A stretch of 64,000 nucleotides of DNA from Chitinophaga filiformis (GTDB lineage Bacteria; Bacteroidota; Bacteroidia; Chitinophagales; Chitinophagaceae). The stretch is taken from contig NZ_JAKIRP010000010.1 of the NCBI RefSeq assembly GCF_021646545.1, positions 1-64,000 on the forward strand, written 5' to 3'. Each line of letters begins with the position of its first letter. The first letter of the stretch is position 1. Below, in pieces: positions 7,658 to 17,311 of the stretch. The notes beneath the pieces are model-generated. The model was given only the letters and a program-made list of their open reading frames with translations. It did no database searches and was not told where the DNA came from. The position numbers and the translations under genes are program-made.

Positions 7658-8035
7658 TCAGATCTCTATTACCACCATGGCAATAGCGGTTGCTTTCACA
7701 TGGGATAAGGAAACCAGTATCTGTTTAATCTGTAATTCACTATAGCAGGACACAGCATTACCGGTCAGCTGTAGTAAGGGTTTTCCTGTTTCCTCATTCC
7801 TGATCTCTATCTCGTTGAAGTTGATCTTTCCGTGCCCCCAGCCTGTGCCCATGGCTTTCAGGAAGGCTTCCTTCGCGGCAAAGCGGGCTGCATAGGACTC
7901 AGCAGGATTGGCCTGTTGCTCACAATAAGCTATTTCATGCGGTGTAAATACCATGTCCCGGAATCCTTTTCCTTTTTCCATCTTCGCCGCAACGCGGTCT
8001 ACTTCGATGATATCAGTACCGATCCCGTATATCAT
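7658..8035 (-). CDS. acpS: 4'-phosphopantetheinyl transferase, AcpS type
   Basis: 125 residues, a normal AcpS length. The N-terminus MIYGIGTDIIEVDR holds the metal-binding Asp8, and the RFAAKEAFLKAMGTGW motif holds the second ligand Glu. It transfers phosphopantetheine from CoA to the conserved Ser of acyl carrier proteins. Lying between two pigment genes with 1 bp and 12 bp gaps, it probably activates the two cluster ACPs (Ser41 and Ser39). Whether it also serves the fatty-acid ACP depends on whether the genome has another acpS. Confidence 0.9.
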   Translation of the reverse strand: MIYGIGTDIIEVDRVAAKMEKGKGFRDMVFTPHEIAYCEQQANPAESYAARFAAKEAFLKAMGTGWGHGKINFNEIEIRNEETGKPLLQLTGNAVSCYSELQIKQILVSLSHVKATAIAMVVIEI

Positions 8036-8036
8036 G

Positions 8037-9725
8037 TTAATTACTTTTAGCGCATTTCTCCAATTGTGTGCGGATATGATCTTCCTCTCCTTTCGTTGCT
8101 ATCACTTTGGTCAATGCTGTTTTATAATAACCGGCTGCAGCTGTATACTGTTTATGCTTAAACGCATAATCGCCCGCCAGCACATAAGCATGATAGTATT
8201 CAGGATTAAGACGGATCAGTTGTTTTACATCAACTTCCTTCCCATCCATGATCTCAGCCTTCATTGCCCTGAAAGCTACGAAAGATCTATAATCCTGCGT
8301 TTGCAGGAAAGGATCTGCTGCTATGGTCTGTGTGCTGTCATAGATCTCGTGGTCATATTGCAGCCCTTTCATGTTAAACACAGAGTCCAGGTTATAAGCC
8401 ACAAATTTACCCAGCTGCCAGGGGGCTGTAGATACCCATACCATCTTCTTCTTAGGCTCAAATACCACGGCATGGTGCGCGATCAGCTGATTAATCGCTC
8501 TTTCATTTCCCATGCCGATATTCTCTCCGCGCAGTCCGTAGCGGTCGCGCAGGATGTCGACTGTCTTCTGCACGGTATTCGGCCCATGCTGTTGCAGTAG
8601 TTCTGAAAGGCGGTTGAAGCGGTAACCGGAAGCAGTTTCATCTCTTTGTTTGATGTTCTTTTCTTCCTTACCCAGCGTAGCGCCCTGGAAGTGATTGGTA
8701 CAGGTGATGAATTGTTCCTTAGGATCGTATATATCTATCTTCTCAGGCGTTTTCTCGATAATAGCTGCGCGATTATCTTCTGCGGAACCTACCAGGAAAG
8801 ATTCTGATACGAACATCTTATGCTTGTTGGCGATAGTCCAGGCCTCATCGATGTTCTTCGCATACTGCAGTATTTCTCTTGCTACCAGCGACACAGGTGT
8901 GGCGGAACCGGTAGGAATATCACTTTTATCGGCATTGATGGTAACTGTCAGTCCTTTTTCATTCATACCTGAAGCTACGCCTGTAAAACCCGCCCAGGTC
9001 ACCATCATAAAGCGGTAACCCTTTTCAGGGCGATAGAATGCTACTATCTTATCTTCTGCGAATTTATCGCCTACATAAAAATCAAAGTTGCGGCCAATGA
9101 TCAGGCTACTGTCGGCAGAAGCGCCATTCCAGGTGCCGAAAGAGGTACAGGCTACAAGCGCCATATTCTGCAGGGCGTGCCCTATATCGTGTGCAGCGTG
9201 ATAGTTGAGGATGCGCTCATAGTTAGAGCCGATGAAATCATATCTGTCAGATGCGGAAAAAGAGATACCATAGATCTCTTCTTTGTTTTCTTCAGCGATA
9301 TTATCAGCCAGATGCCTGTTAAAGAAACCTACGAAGTAGCGGAGGAATTTCAGGTACGTTTGTGAAGGGATCATTTTTTTGATCTGGTCAGTGAAATGAT
9401 CTTCCTGCCGCTGTACCAGCTCTGCTGTCAGTTTACCTTCCACTACCCCTCTTTCAAAGGGCTTTCCTTCCACATACAATTCATACAGGCCACTCTCGCT
9501 TTTGCGGAACCAGCTGTTGCCGAGGGTGTAGCTGGTACTGTCCAGCGGTTTACGCTGCCATTGAAGGGATTGTTTGTCTGCAATTGCAGGCGGGTCTATA
9601 TGTGATACGCTGACTACATAAATAACCAGTATGATCAGTAGTAATACAATCGTGCCCGTTACATATAACAGCGCCTTGCCCAGTGTACGCCATCCACTCC
9701 GTTTCTTTCCCTTATTCAATGACAT
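8037..9725 (-). CDS. C45-type autoproteolytic acyltransferase/hydrolase, membrane-anchored
   Basis: 562 residues. One N-terminal membrane anchor (about 18-40). The central domain resembles acyl-CoA:6-aminopenicillanate acyltransferase (C45 Ntn-hydrolase), with the likely nucleophile Cys193 in LVACTSFGTWNGAS, followed by a GRNFDF segment and GLTVTINADK. In this family the chain self-cleaves just before the Cys, exposing it as the catalytic N-terminus. The C-terminal 80 residues (HAYVLAGDYAFKHKQY..) look like a TPR hairpin. In the cluster it could form or break the ester or amide bond of the pigment; that is inference. It starts 12 bp after the oxidoreductase. Confidence 0.78.
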   Translation of the reverse strand: MSLNKGKKRSGWRTLGKALLYVTGTIVLLLIILVIYVVSVSHIDPPAIADKQSLQWQRKPLDSTSYTLGNSWFRKSESGLYELYVEGKPFERGVVEGKLTAELVQRQEDHFTDQIKKMIPSQTYLKFLRYFVGFFNRHLADNIAEENKEEIYGISFSASDRYDFIGSNYERILNYHAAHDIGHALQNMALVACTSFGTWNGASADSSLIIGRNFDFYVGDKFAEDKIVAFYRPEKGYRFMMVTWAGFTGVASGMNEKGLTVTINADKSDIPTGSATPVSLVAREILQYAKNIDEAWTIANKHKMFVSESFLVGSAEDNRAAIIEKTPEKIDIYDPKEQFITCTNHFQGATLGKEEKNIKQRDETASGYRFNRLSELLQQHGPNTVQKTVDILRDRYGLRGENIGMGNERAINQLIAHHAVVFEPKKKMVWVSTAPWQLGKFVAYNLDSVFNMKGLQYDHEIYDSTQTIAADPFLQTQDYRSFVAFRAMKAEIMDGKEVDVKQLIRLNPEYYHAYVLAGDYAFKHKQYTAAAGYYKTALTKVIATKGEEDHIRTQLEKCAKSN

Positions 9726-9737
9726 CTCTCTAATAGT

Positions 9738-11243
9738 TTATGCTGCGTTAATATCGTTAATGAGCTTTTCCATGCCCAGCAGTACCGAACTGGTGACCAC
9801 TGCCGTCATCGTTACGCCCAAAATTCCATGCAAGTTCAGGTTTTGCCCGGTAAGATACAAATTAGGTAACCGGGTTGCCGCTGAGATCATTGTTTTCAGC
9901 GGATCAGCCGCATCTTTCGCAATGCCGTACATGCTGCCTTCCGGCATAGCCAGATAGTCCCTGTATGTCAGCGGTGTAGAGGAATAATAGGCATGTATAC
10001 AGTTGCGGAGCCCCGGGAACTGTTTCTCCACGGCATCCAGCAGTTTCTCTGATCTTTCTTTCTTGAACGCCTGGTAGTCAGGGCACCGCACATCCGGCTG
10101 TGAGTCTGTGTTGAAAGTATTATGCCAGCGTTCCACATCTGCATAACGCATATAGGTCATGATAGACAGGTTATCGGCATACTGTTCCTTTCCTGTACCG
10201 GCAGACACAAACAGGGCATAGGTATTCGGCCAGTTATCGGAAGTATAGTTCACGCCATCCCAGGCATTATCCGAATCGTGATGATAGTAGTTATAGTTCT
10301 GGTAAGGAAAAGTACCCGGCTTCAGTACTACGTTCAGCATAAAGGTGCCTGGCGTATTCTCAAGTGTACATATCCTGGCTTTATAGGCCTGGCGCAGGCT
10401 GACGCTCTCCGTCATCTCCATGGTCTTTGCAGGATGCAGACCAGAGATGTAGTGCCTTGCAGAGACCTGTTCTCCGCTGGCCAGTACAATATGATCTACC
10501 TTGCCATCAAATTCCACGATGCGTACCACTTCTGCATTGCGGATAATATTCCCCCCATGTTCTCTGATCACTTTGTTCAGCGCACGGGATATCTGGGAAC
10601 CGCCGTCCACACATTTCCAGGAACTTTCTATATAACTGTGCTGTACCAATGCGTGTACATAGAACGGCGTCTTACCCTGCTCGCCCGCGTACAGCAGATT
10701 ATTACCTGCCAGTACATGCTGCAGTCGCTCATTCTTCGTAATACTGCTGATGAAATCGTGTGTATCAAGTCCCATTACTGATTCCTTCTCACGGTAGTCT
10801 CCCATCCGCAGGTTGAACAGGGGGAATTTGCTGCACACTTCCTGCATTTTTTCACAGTATGCATGCAGTGCATCTTTTTCTCCGGGAAAATCTTTCAGCA
10901 GTTGTTCTGTAAAATTATCATAGCCCTGGGCCAGCTTATATGCTTTCTGCTCATTGCCAAAATGAATATGATCAAATCCATCCATGTCCAGCTGCCGCAG
11001 CTTCATTTTGTCCGTGATGCCCAGGTAACGGAATACCTGGTGCAGGTTCTGCCCTTCACCTAGTCCGCCGATATAATGTACACCTGAATCAATAATTGCT
11101 TTGTCGCGCGAAAATGTTTGCAGACAGCCGCCTATCTGCCGGTTCTTTTCATAGAGGCAGACCTTGTAGCCATTCTTGCTGAGAATAGCGCCACAAACCA
11201 GGCTTCCCAGCCCGCTACCTATTATGATCACATCATATTGCAT
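9738..11243 (-). CDS. CrtI/phytoene desaturase-like FAD-dependent oxidoreductase
   Basis: 501 residues. The N-terminal Rossmann motif VIIIGSGLGSLVCGAILSKN and the following YEKNRQIGGC are typical of the phytoene-desaturase / retinol-saturase superfamily. The C-terminal FAD-binding segment LYLTGQNLNLHGILGV is also present. It probably oxidises or reduces the polyene chain or its aromatic end; the reaction is not deducible. Its start overlaps the stop region of the large MMPL fusion gene by 11 bp, so the two are translated together. Confidence 0.83.
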   Translation of the reverse strand: MQYDVIIIGSGLGSLVCGAILSKNGYKVCLYEKNRQIGGCLQTFSRDKAIIDSGVHYIGGLGEGQNLHQVFRYLGITDKMKLRQLDMDGFDHIHFGNEQKAYKLAQGYDNFTEQLLKDFPGEKDALHAYCEKMQEVCSKFPLFNLRMGDYREKESVMGLDTHDFISSITKNERLQHVLAGNNLLYAGEQGKTPFYVHALVQHSYIESSWKCVDGGSQISRALNKVIREHGGNIIRNAEVVRIVEFDGKVDHIVLASGEQVSARHYISGLHPAKTMEMTESVSLRQAYKARICTLENTPGTFMLNVVLKPGTFPYQNYNYYHHDSDNAWDGVNYTSDNWPNTYALFVSAGTGKEQYADNLSIMTYMRYADVERWHNTFNTDSQPDVRCPDYQAFKKERSEKLLDAVEKQFPGLRNCIHAYYSSTPLTYRDYLAMPEGSMYGIAKDAADPLKTMISAATRLPNLYLTGQNLNLHGILGVTMTAVVTSSVLLGMEKLINDINAA

Positions 11244-14200
11244 GTACAGGGGATAACTTTTTGATAATGAAAATTACGTTGGAGGTATATTTTGTATTGT
11301 CTATCTGTTCCATTACCGCTCCATTGGCCGTAACAATCTCCCTGATACGGGAAGAAGAGAAAAACGACAATGGCTTATCTTTCGTCTTATTGAATCCGAT
11401 CAGCTTAGTAGAAAAGAATTCAGTGAGCTTCGTGCCTTCATGCCTTTCCTTCAGATCGCTGTCACCGTCACGTACGATGATCACACCATCAGGTCCCAGC
11501 TGACTGATACAGGCGGAGAGAACCTTCTCCTGTTCGGCTGGTTGCAGGTAATGCAGCACATCACTGATCACATAGGCATCATACTGTCCGAAGGCATAAT
11601 TAGTCACATCTGCATGTTCAAAACTCACGTGTTCATTGCGCAGGTAACAATGCTGTGCGGTAATGATCTTCTCTTCATCGTAGTCTATTCCCTTCATTAC
11701 ACGTTCTTCAGACAGCCAGTGCAGCATGTAGCTCATAAAGCCGTATCCGCAGCCAATGTCGAGAATACGTCCGCGTTTAGGTAACAACTGGTCGAACAAT
11801 GCGTAGTTACCTTCAAGTTTTGTTTTAATGCGCATGTACCATTCCAGTACAGGCCCTTTGTAAATATAGTTGTAGATGAGTTGTTCCCTGAAATAAGCCG
11901 GCACTTCAATTTCCTCACGCAGTTCTTCGTATTCTGCCTTGAAATAACGGCTGATCTGTTTAGTACGCGCTGTATAATTCTCTCCCCAGGAAGTATCGCC
12001 AGCTTTGATCCTTGGCAGGTACTTCACGGTGATGGTACCATCTTTCAGCAGGAAGTCATTTTTGCTCATCGTATACGCTGTACCATGCAAGACGATCGGC
12101 AGTATATCCAGCCCCATCTGTTCTGCGATGTAGAATGCGCCCTTATGGAAACGTTTGATGGAGGCATCGGGAGAACGGGTTCCTTCCGGATAAACCACGA
12201 TAGAGTACCCCTCTTCCACCTTCTTTCTCAGCTTGTCGATACTACCTTCCGCTCCCTCTGCTACAGGATAATAATCGCCCATTTTCACTACAGCGCCGAA
12301 TACCGGTGAGTTCCATACCCACTCACTGGTCAGCAGGATCACCTTTGGATTCAACATCGTAGACACCAGGATGTCCAGGAAAGACTGGTGATTGCTGATG
12401 ATCACTGCAGGTGTTTCCATCTTCTCTCCTGCCGGATTAATGATGTTCTTTTTTACGTTACCCATGATATAGATCACGGACTTCGTATAAGCTGATAAAA
12501 TCCGGTGGTATATATATTTCGCTTTCGTCTTTTTCTTAAACGGATTGAATTTCACCAGCACCCATCCTATGACTGTCAACACCAAACAACCTGAAGTAAA
12601 GTAAGCGAAGGCAAATACAGATTTCGCCCATCCATGTAAGGTCCACGGCGCTCTGCCTTTACGCGTACGGCTCGTGATCAGCCAGTTGAAGAGCAGCGGG
12701 ATCATCACCTGCGAGATCAATACCACACAGCTGATACCGATGATAGAGATCAATGCGACGGAACGCAATGACGGGTGCTGCGCAAATATCATCACACCTA
12801 TTCCCAGTACGGTCGTAATGGCAGAAAGGAAGATGGAAGACCGGAAGGAAGAAAGGTTTTCCTCTTTACCTGACTTATACTGCTGTAACAAGCCATCCAT
12901 TGTGAAGATGCTATAGTCATCCCCCAAACCAAATATGAACGTACTGAGAATAATATTTACTATGTTGAACTTAATACCGAACAGCCCCATAATACCTAAT
13001 ATCCAGATCCAGCTGATAAGCATCGGAATAAAGGTGATCAGTGCTAACTCTATGCGACCGTAAGAAATCAATAGCGCAAAGAATACGAGCAAAGATGTCA
13101 TCCAGGCTATACTGTTGAATTCTTTACGCAACACTTCTGCCAGCCGGTTGGCCACGTATTGTTTGTCCAGCACTGTTGTATGCTCTTGTTCTCCTAAAAC
13201 TTTATATAATGCTGCTTTGCGGGCGGGATCTACTTTCAGCAGGGTAACGAGTGATACACGGCCTTTTTTCTCTGTGATAAAGTCGCCCAGGTTACCAGCG
13301 CGTAATGGCTGCAAGTCACTTTCCGGAATAGCTGTAAAGTCCTGCTGTAGCCAGTGTGCAAAGGGGGCAAATGCGGCCGCTTTATAACCCACTGCCGGTC
13401 CATGCTGCTGCAGGTAATTCACCAACTGTTGCTTCTTTTCAGGCGTCCAGTACCTGTTCCATCGCTGTATCCTTTGCTGCTGTTCCTGCCGGGACATCAG
13501 TAAAGTATTCACACCTGCGTATTTCTTTATAATACCTTGTTCCTGTAACTGGTGCACCAGTGGCAATAAACGTTCGCTGTTTTGCAATGCAACATCCAGA
13601 CTAACGCCGTCGGTAACGAGATAGATGGATTGTGCAGAATAGGCATTTACCTGATTAAACTTTGCTTCTGCGGCTTTCAGTTCAGGACGCATAAAGTTCA
13701 TGCGCATCATGTCGCTTTCAAATTCCACTTTTCCAGATGTGAAAAAGAAAATGACAGTAAGCAGCAGTATAGCAATTACCAGATATTTATTCTTCTCAGG
13801 TTTGTAGGCTGCCAGTTTATCGATCCAGGTATGCGTATAAGTCTTGGTTTGAGTCGTTTTCTCACCTAATACAATCCAATGTGGCAGGAATATCAGTGAA
13901 AACAATGCAGCACCTATCAGGCTGTATGCTGCAAATTGACCGACGTCGTGTAAAATAGGCGATTGTACAAATTGCAGGCAAAGAAAACCACCTACTGTTG
14001 TAAAGCTTCCTATGGTCATCGGTTCAGCCAGATCACGGATCACGTCACGGATGTCAGTGGCATGGCGATGGTGATTAAAAATATGCAGGGAATAATTTAC
14101 AGCAATACCCAGTACCGCAGCCCCTACCCCCAGTGCCATTCCGGAAATACTACCCTGAACAATGGCGATAATGGCTATAGAAAACAATGCACCGAACAAC

Positions 14201-15108
14201 ACTGGCAACATGATCAGTAATGGAGCACGCTTCCTTCGGAAGAAAAATGCAATCAATACTACCAGTATTGTTATTGTAATACCAAGGGTCAGCCACACAT
14301 CCTGTTTGATCTGGGTCGCATTACCCGCAGATACCGCGGCTGCTCCGAAAAAGGAAGCCTCGGTAATTGCTGTGCTTTTCTGTAGTGTATCTATTTCTGC
14401 CTGCAACCCCTTCAGAAGACCTACATTCTTTGCAGTAGCGCTCGCAGGATTGGCAGGTGTAATGAACAATAACAAATGCCGCTGATCTTTGCTCATCACA
14501 AAGCCGTCATACAGCTCGAACTGTTCATCATACTGCAGGTGCTGCAGTTTCTTAATACCCAGCCAGGACATTCCCACAGGATCGGCTGCAATAACTTTCT
14601 TCACTACCAGGCCGGCAGGTGATATCAGGGTATGATAATTATTTTCCAGTGTCTGCTGCAGCCTGTCGGGCATGATCAGCGAGTCGATCTTCTGATAGTC
14701 TTTTTCTTCCAGGAATACCGGCAGGTGTTGCTGTATCACCTGCATCAGGTCCAGCACGGCCGCGTCTTCCACCTGTGCCTGGAATTGTTTGATGTAAGGC
14801 GCATAGCGCTCGTTCACACGGGCAGTCAGCGCCTGTGCAAAAGCAGTGAGGCTGTCGGGCTGGGCGGCCTGTGTAGTATCTTTCTGAGAGATGGTGATCA
14901 CCAGTTTGTCGGCAAACCGGGAATCGTTGAACACCTGCTGTAACTTATCGAGTTTTTTGTCCTGTGGCAGGATACGGGTAATATCTTCTTCCAGCTTAAT
15001 ACGGGATGCGAAATAACCGGCCAGGAAGAAACAGGCAATGGTACAGGTCCATAGCCAGGCCTTATGCCGGTGGAAGAAATTATATATACTTACAAATAAC
15101 TTACCCAT
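11233..15108 (-). CDS. MMPL exporter + lysophospholipid acyltransferase + methyltransferase fusion
   Basis: 1291 residues in three parts. Residues 1-850: an RND/MMPL-type exporter with two sets of membrane helices (about 15-35, 270-410 and 440-460, 670-850), each set after a large periplasmic loop. Residues about 880-1060: a PlsC-type acyltransferase with the HX4D box NHQSFLD (His907, Asp912) and VVYPEGTRS (971-979). Residues about 1095-1280: a class I SAM methyltransferase with ILDIGCGYG (about 1115-1123). MMPL exporters occur in aryl-polyene clusters, where they are proposed to move the lipid pigment toward the outer membrane. One continuous frame joins transport, acylation and methylation. 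Confidence 0.85.
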   Translation of the reverse strand: MGKLFVSIYNFFHRHKAWLWTCTIACFFLAGYFASRIKLEEDITRILPQDKKLDKLQQVFNDSRFADKLVITISQKDTTQAAQPDSLTAFAQALTARVNERYAPYIKQFQAQVEDAAVLDLMQVIQQHLPVFLEEKDYQKIDSLIMPDRLQQTLENNYHTLISPAGLVVKKVIAADPVGMSWLGIKKLQHLQYDEQFELYDGFVMSKDQRHLLLFITPANPASATAKNVGLLKGLQAEIDTLQKSTAITEASFFGAAAVSAGNATQIKQDVWLTLGITITILVVLIAFFFRRKRAPLLIMLPVLFGALFSIAIIAIVQGSISGMALGVGAAVLGIAVNYSLHIFNHHRHATDIRDVIRDLAEPMTIGSFTTVGGFLCLQFVQSPILHDVGQFAAYSLIGAALFSLIFLPHWIVLGEKTTQTKTYTHTWIDKLAAYKPEKNKYLVIAILLLTVIFFFTSGKVEFESDMMRMNFMRPELKAAEAKFNQVNAYSAQSIYLVTDGVSLDVALQNSERLLPLVHQLQEQGIIKKYAGVNTLLMSRQEQQQRIQRWNRYWTPEKKQQLVNYLQQHGPAVGYKAAAFAPFAHWLQQDFTAIPESDLQPLRAGNLGDFITEKKGRVSLVTLLKVDPARKAALYKVLGEQEHTTVLDKQYVANRLAEVLRKEFNSIAWMTSLLVFFALLISYGRIELALITFIPMLISWIWILGIMGLFGIKFNIVNIILSTFIFGLGDDYSIFTMDGLLQQYKSGKEENLSSFRSSIFLSAITTVLGIGVMIFAQHPSLRSVALISIIGISCVVLISQVMIPLLFNWLITSRTRKGRAPWTLHGWAKSVFAFAYFTSGCLVLTVIGWVLVKFNPFKKKTKAKYIYHRILSAYTKSVIYIMGNVKKNIINPAGEKMETPAVIISNHQSFLDILVSTMLNPKVILLTSEWVWNSPVFGAVVKMGDYYPVAEGAEGSIDKLRKKVEEGYSIVVYPEGTRSPDASIKRFHKGAFYIAEQMGLDILPIVLHGTAYTMSKNDFLLKDGTITVKYLPRIKAGDTSWGENYTARTKQISRYFKAEYEELREEIEVPAYFREQLIYNYIYKGPVLEWYMRIKTKLEGNYALFDQLLPKRGRILDIGCGYGFMSYMLHWLSEERVMKGIDYDEEKIITAQHCYLRNEHVSFEHADVTNYAFGQYDAYVISDVLHYLQPAEQEKVLSACISQLGPDGVIIVRDGDSDLKERHEGTKLTEFFSTKLIGFNKTKDKPLSFFSSSRIREIVTANGAVMEQIDNTKYTSNVIFIIKKLSPVHAI

Positions 15109-15126
15109 ATCAATTCATACTGTACA

Positions 15127-16326
15127 CTAGCTGACCTGTTTCACAGGATCTCTACGGAAGAGGGCCAGCAGTATATAAACGAGCAAAAATGCCAGCACAC
15201 CTGCTATTATTGCCAGGGTGACAGCTCCGGTCAAATATTGAAACAAATTCTGTTTGATCATGTCAAGTGTAAGATCGCTGGTAAGCGGCGGCAGGATACT
15301 GCCGTCTGTTATCCAGATCTTTCCTGTTGCAAAACTCGCAAAGATCACAAAGGGGATCATTGGCGGCAGGCTGACATGGCAGAACATAAACACCAATGCT
15401 TTATTCAGCCGGAATAACACAGCCAATGCCAGTGCCGTCACCATCTGGAATCCCCAGATAGGTACAATACCCATAAATACGCCAAAGCCAACAGAGAGTG
15501 CCTTACGGGCATTGGTCTCTTCTTTATTCAGTACATGCTCATACCACATTATACGCCAGCTTTCAGCCTTGAACAGGAAGCGGATGAAATCGCGCGGTTT
15601 GATGTACAGGAAAGTGATCAGCACCAATACAGTATTCAGTACACTGATACGCGAAAAATCCCTGAAAGGGCGGAAATGGGACACTCTCTCCTCTGCAGGA
15701 GGATAGTATACCTTAATAGGCGCCCAGTCAATTTTAACGCCTTTCCAGGCACTGCGCACCAGCACTTCTATTTCGAACTCATACTTGGTACACCAGAAAC
15801 GCATTTTGCGCATGGCATGAACAGGATATAAACGATAACCGGATTGTGTATCCGGACCTTTCAATCCTGTTTCTACATAAAACCAGAAATTGGAAAACTT
15901 GTTCGCAAAAGTGTTCTTACCGGGCATGTTTTCCTGTTGCAGGTTACGTGCGCCGATGATGATAGCCTTGCGTTCTGTTTCCAGTTTCTCCAGCAACACA
16001 GGCAGATCAGAAGCAAAATGCTGTCCGTCGGCATCCATTGTGATGACATATTCATATCCCTGGTCTACAGCGAAGCGGAAACCACGACGCAGCGCGATGC
16101 CTTTACCCTTGTTGGATATATATTCCACCCGTTGTATTTCGGGGAAAGCATCAAGTATAGTGGATGTATTGTCAGTGCTGCCATCATTTACCACAATGAC
16201 ATGGGTGGTATAAGAGAGTACATCCCTTAATACCGCCTCCAGCGTTTTCGCATTGTTGTAGGTTGGCACCAGTACTGCAGCTTTCTGTGCAGTAAACTGA
16301 TCATGATATGTTGTAGTATCGGTCAT
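15127..16326 (-). CDS. Glycosyltransferase family 2 fused to a DUF2062 domain
   Basis: 399 residues. Residues 15-240 are a GT-A glycosyltransferase: VLVPTYNNAKTLEAVL, VNDGSTDNT and the metal-binding DAD in ITMDADGQHF (about 98-100), most like dolichol-phosphate-mannose synthase type enzymes. Residues about 255-390 are a DUF2062 membrane domain with GFGVFMGIVPIWGFQ and several hydrophobic helices. Such GT2 genes are regular members of aryl-polyene clusters; the sugar and acceptor are unknown. The gene overlaps the upstream dehydratase subunit by one base. Confidence 0.85.
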   Translation of the reverse strand: MTDTTTYHDQFTAQKAAVLVPTYNNAKTLEAVLRDVLSYTTHVIVVNDGSTDNTSTILDAFPEIQRVEYISNKGKGIALRRGFRFAVDQGYEYVITMDADGQHFASDLPVLLEKLETERKAIIIGARNLQQENMPGKNTFANKFSNFWFYVETGLKGPDTQSGYRLYPVHAMRKMRFWCTKYEFEIEVLVRSAWKGVKIDWAPIKVYYPPAEERVSHFRPFRDFSRISVLNTVLVLITFLYIKPRDFIRFLFKAESWRIMWYEHVLNKEETNARKALSVGFGVFMGIVPIWGFQMVTALALAVLFRLNKALVFMFCHVSLPPMIPFVIFASFATGKIWITDGSILPPLTSDLTLDMIKQNLFQYLTGAVTLAIIAGVLAFLLVYILLALFRRDPVKQVS

Positions 16327-16691
16327 TATGCTTCAACAAATATTCCCTGGAATTTCATAAAAGTGAGCGCCTCATATTTCAGGGATGCAGTCACTTTTAT
16401 CTCCCCCTCCTGCAGTTTGTACTGAACACCTATCTCTACCTTCGGATTCGCCGTAGGATCGATCATGTTCAGGAACTTCATCTGCGACGCCTTTTTCAGC
16501 AGCACCTTCTTCTGCAGTAGTCTTTCCAGCAGTTCCTGGATGGTCTGCATCATACAAACACCCGGCACAACGGGACGGCCAGGGAAATGTCCTTCAAATA
16601 CAGGATGGGCTGCATTCCACAAAACCTGGTAAGTTGCGGTTTCACCGGCAGACTGCTCCTGCTCAAGCGTGTATAGTTTTCCTGCTAACAT
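16326..16691 (-). CDS. FabZ-like hotdog dehydratase subunit with His but no catalytic Glu
   Basis: 121 residues, hotdog fold. The FabZ motif GHFPGRPVVPGV is intact and supplies His35. In the following helix, where FabZ has Glu (PGVLIIEALAQ), this protein has Gln49 (PGVCMMQTIQ), so half the His/Glu dyad is missing. The other hotdog protein of the cluster (26560-26979) has the reverse pattern. In aryl-polyene systems the two dehydratase proteins ApeI and ApeP work as a pair, so a shared active site is likely. Start and stop overlap with both neighbours (1 bp each), so expression is coupled. Confidence 0.8.
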   Translation of the reverse strand: MLAGKLYTLEQEQSAGETATYQVLWNAAHPVFEGHFPGRPVVPGVCMMQTIQELLERLLQKKVLLKKASQMKFLNMIDPTANPKVEIGVQYKLQEGEIKVTASLKYEALTFMKFQGIFVEA

Positions 16692-17311
16692 TATTTCTGT
16701 ACGCGTTGTAATGATATATTAAAAGTAAAGCCCTGGTGGCGGATAGCGATTGTATCCGGTACGCCGGCTTCATAATGTCCCAGCCATACCTTTACCACCG
16801 GCTTGCGTTTGGAAGATTTCTCAATCCTTTCCAGCCGCTCACAGGCAGTATCAGTGATATAATAGTTGTTGCCTTTTGCCGTAGGCACCACGGTGTAATG
16901 ATAAGTACTGTCCTGCATGACATGCGCCCGGCTCAGATCAGGTCGCAGCAATACAAGTTCAAAATCACTACGCAGTGTTTTTACCACTGCTTTTTTATCC
17001 ATCTTTGGCAGCATGTAATGTTTTACAAAACCACCATCTCTGGTAAATTCGAAATCAAAGAACTTAAAGCCCATCTCATTGGCAAATACCACCCGCAGGC
17101 TGCTGTCGGGCATCTGCTTGAAGAAAAGCAATCCGCTAAGATGATGCTGCAGTATATCCACCTGTGTGCTGTACAGGGTGTTGGCAAACTGCGGACGGAA
17201 TTTCGTAATACAATTTACATCGCCACTGCTTTGCTGCAGGTTTTTATAGGCAGAGCTACAACCGGACAATAGTCCCATCAGCAGTAAACTATTTAACAGC
17301 AAAGACCGCAT
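16691..17311 (-). CDS. Cluster lipoprotein of unknown function (DUF3261-like position)
   Basis: 206 residues. The lipobox LLSGC puts the lipidated Cys at position 18. The rest is mostly beta-strand-like, with no motif I recognise (for example VVFANEMGFKFFDFEFTRDGGF). It lies between the LolA-like gene (23 bp overlap) and the dehydratase subunit. Aryl-polyene clusters carry an outer-membrane lipoprotein beside LolA and the MMPL exporter, so a role in moving or anchoring the pigment in the outer membrane is likely by position only. Confidence 0.65.
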   Translation of the reverse strand: MRSLLLNSLLLMGLLSGCSSAYKNLQQSSGDVNCITKFRPQFANTLYSTQVDILQHHLSGLLFFKQMPDSSLRVVFANEMGFKFFDFEFTRDGGFVKHYMLPKMDKKAVVKTLRSDFELVLLRPDLSRAHVMQDSTYHYTVVPTAKGNNYYITDTACERLERIEKSSKRKPVVKVWLGHYEAGVPDTIAIRHQGFTFNISLQRVQK

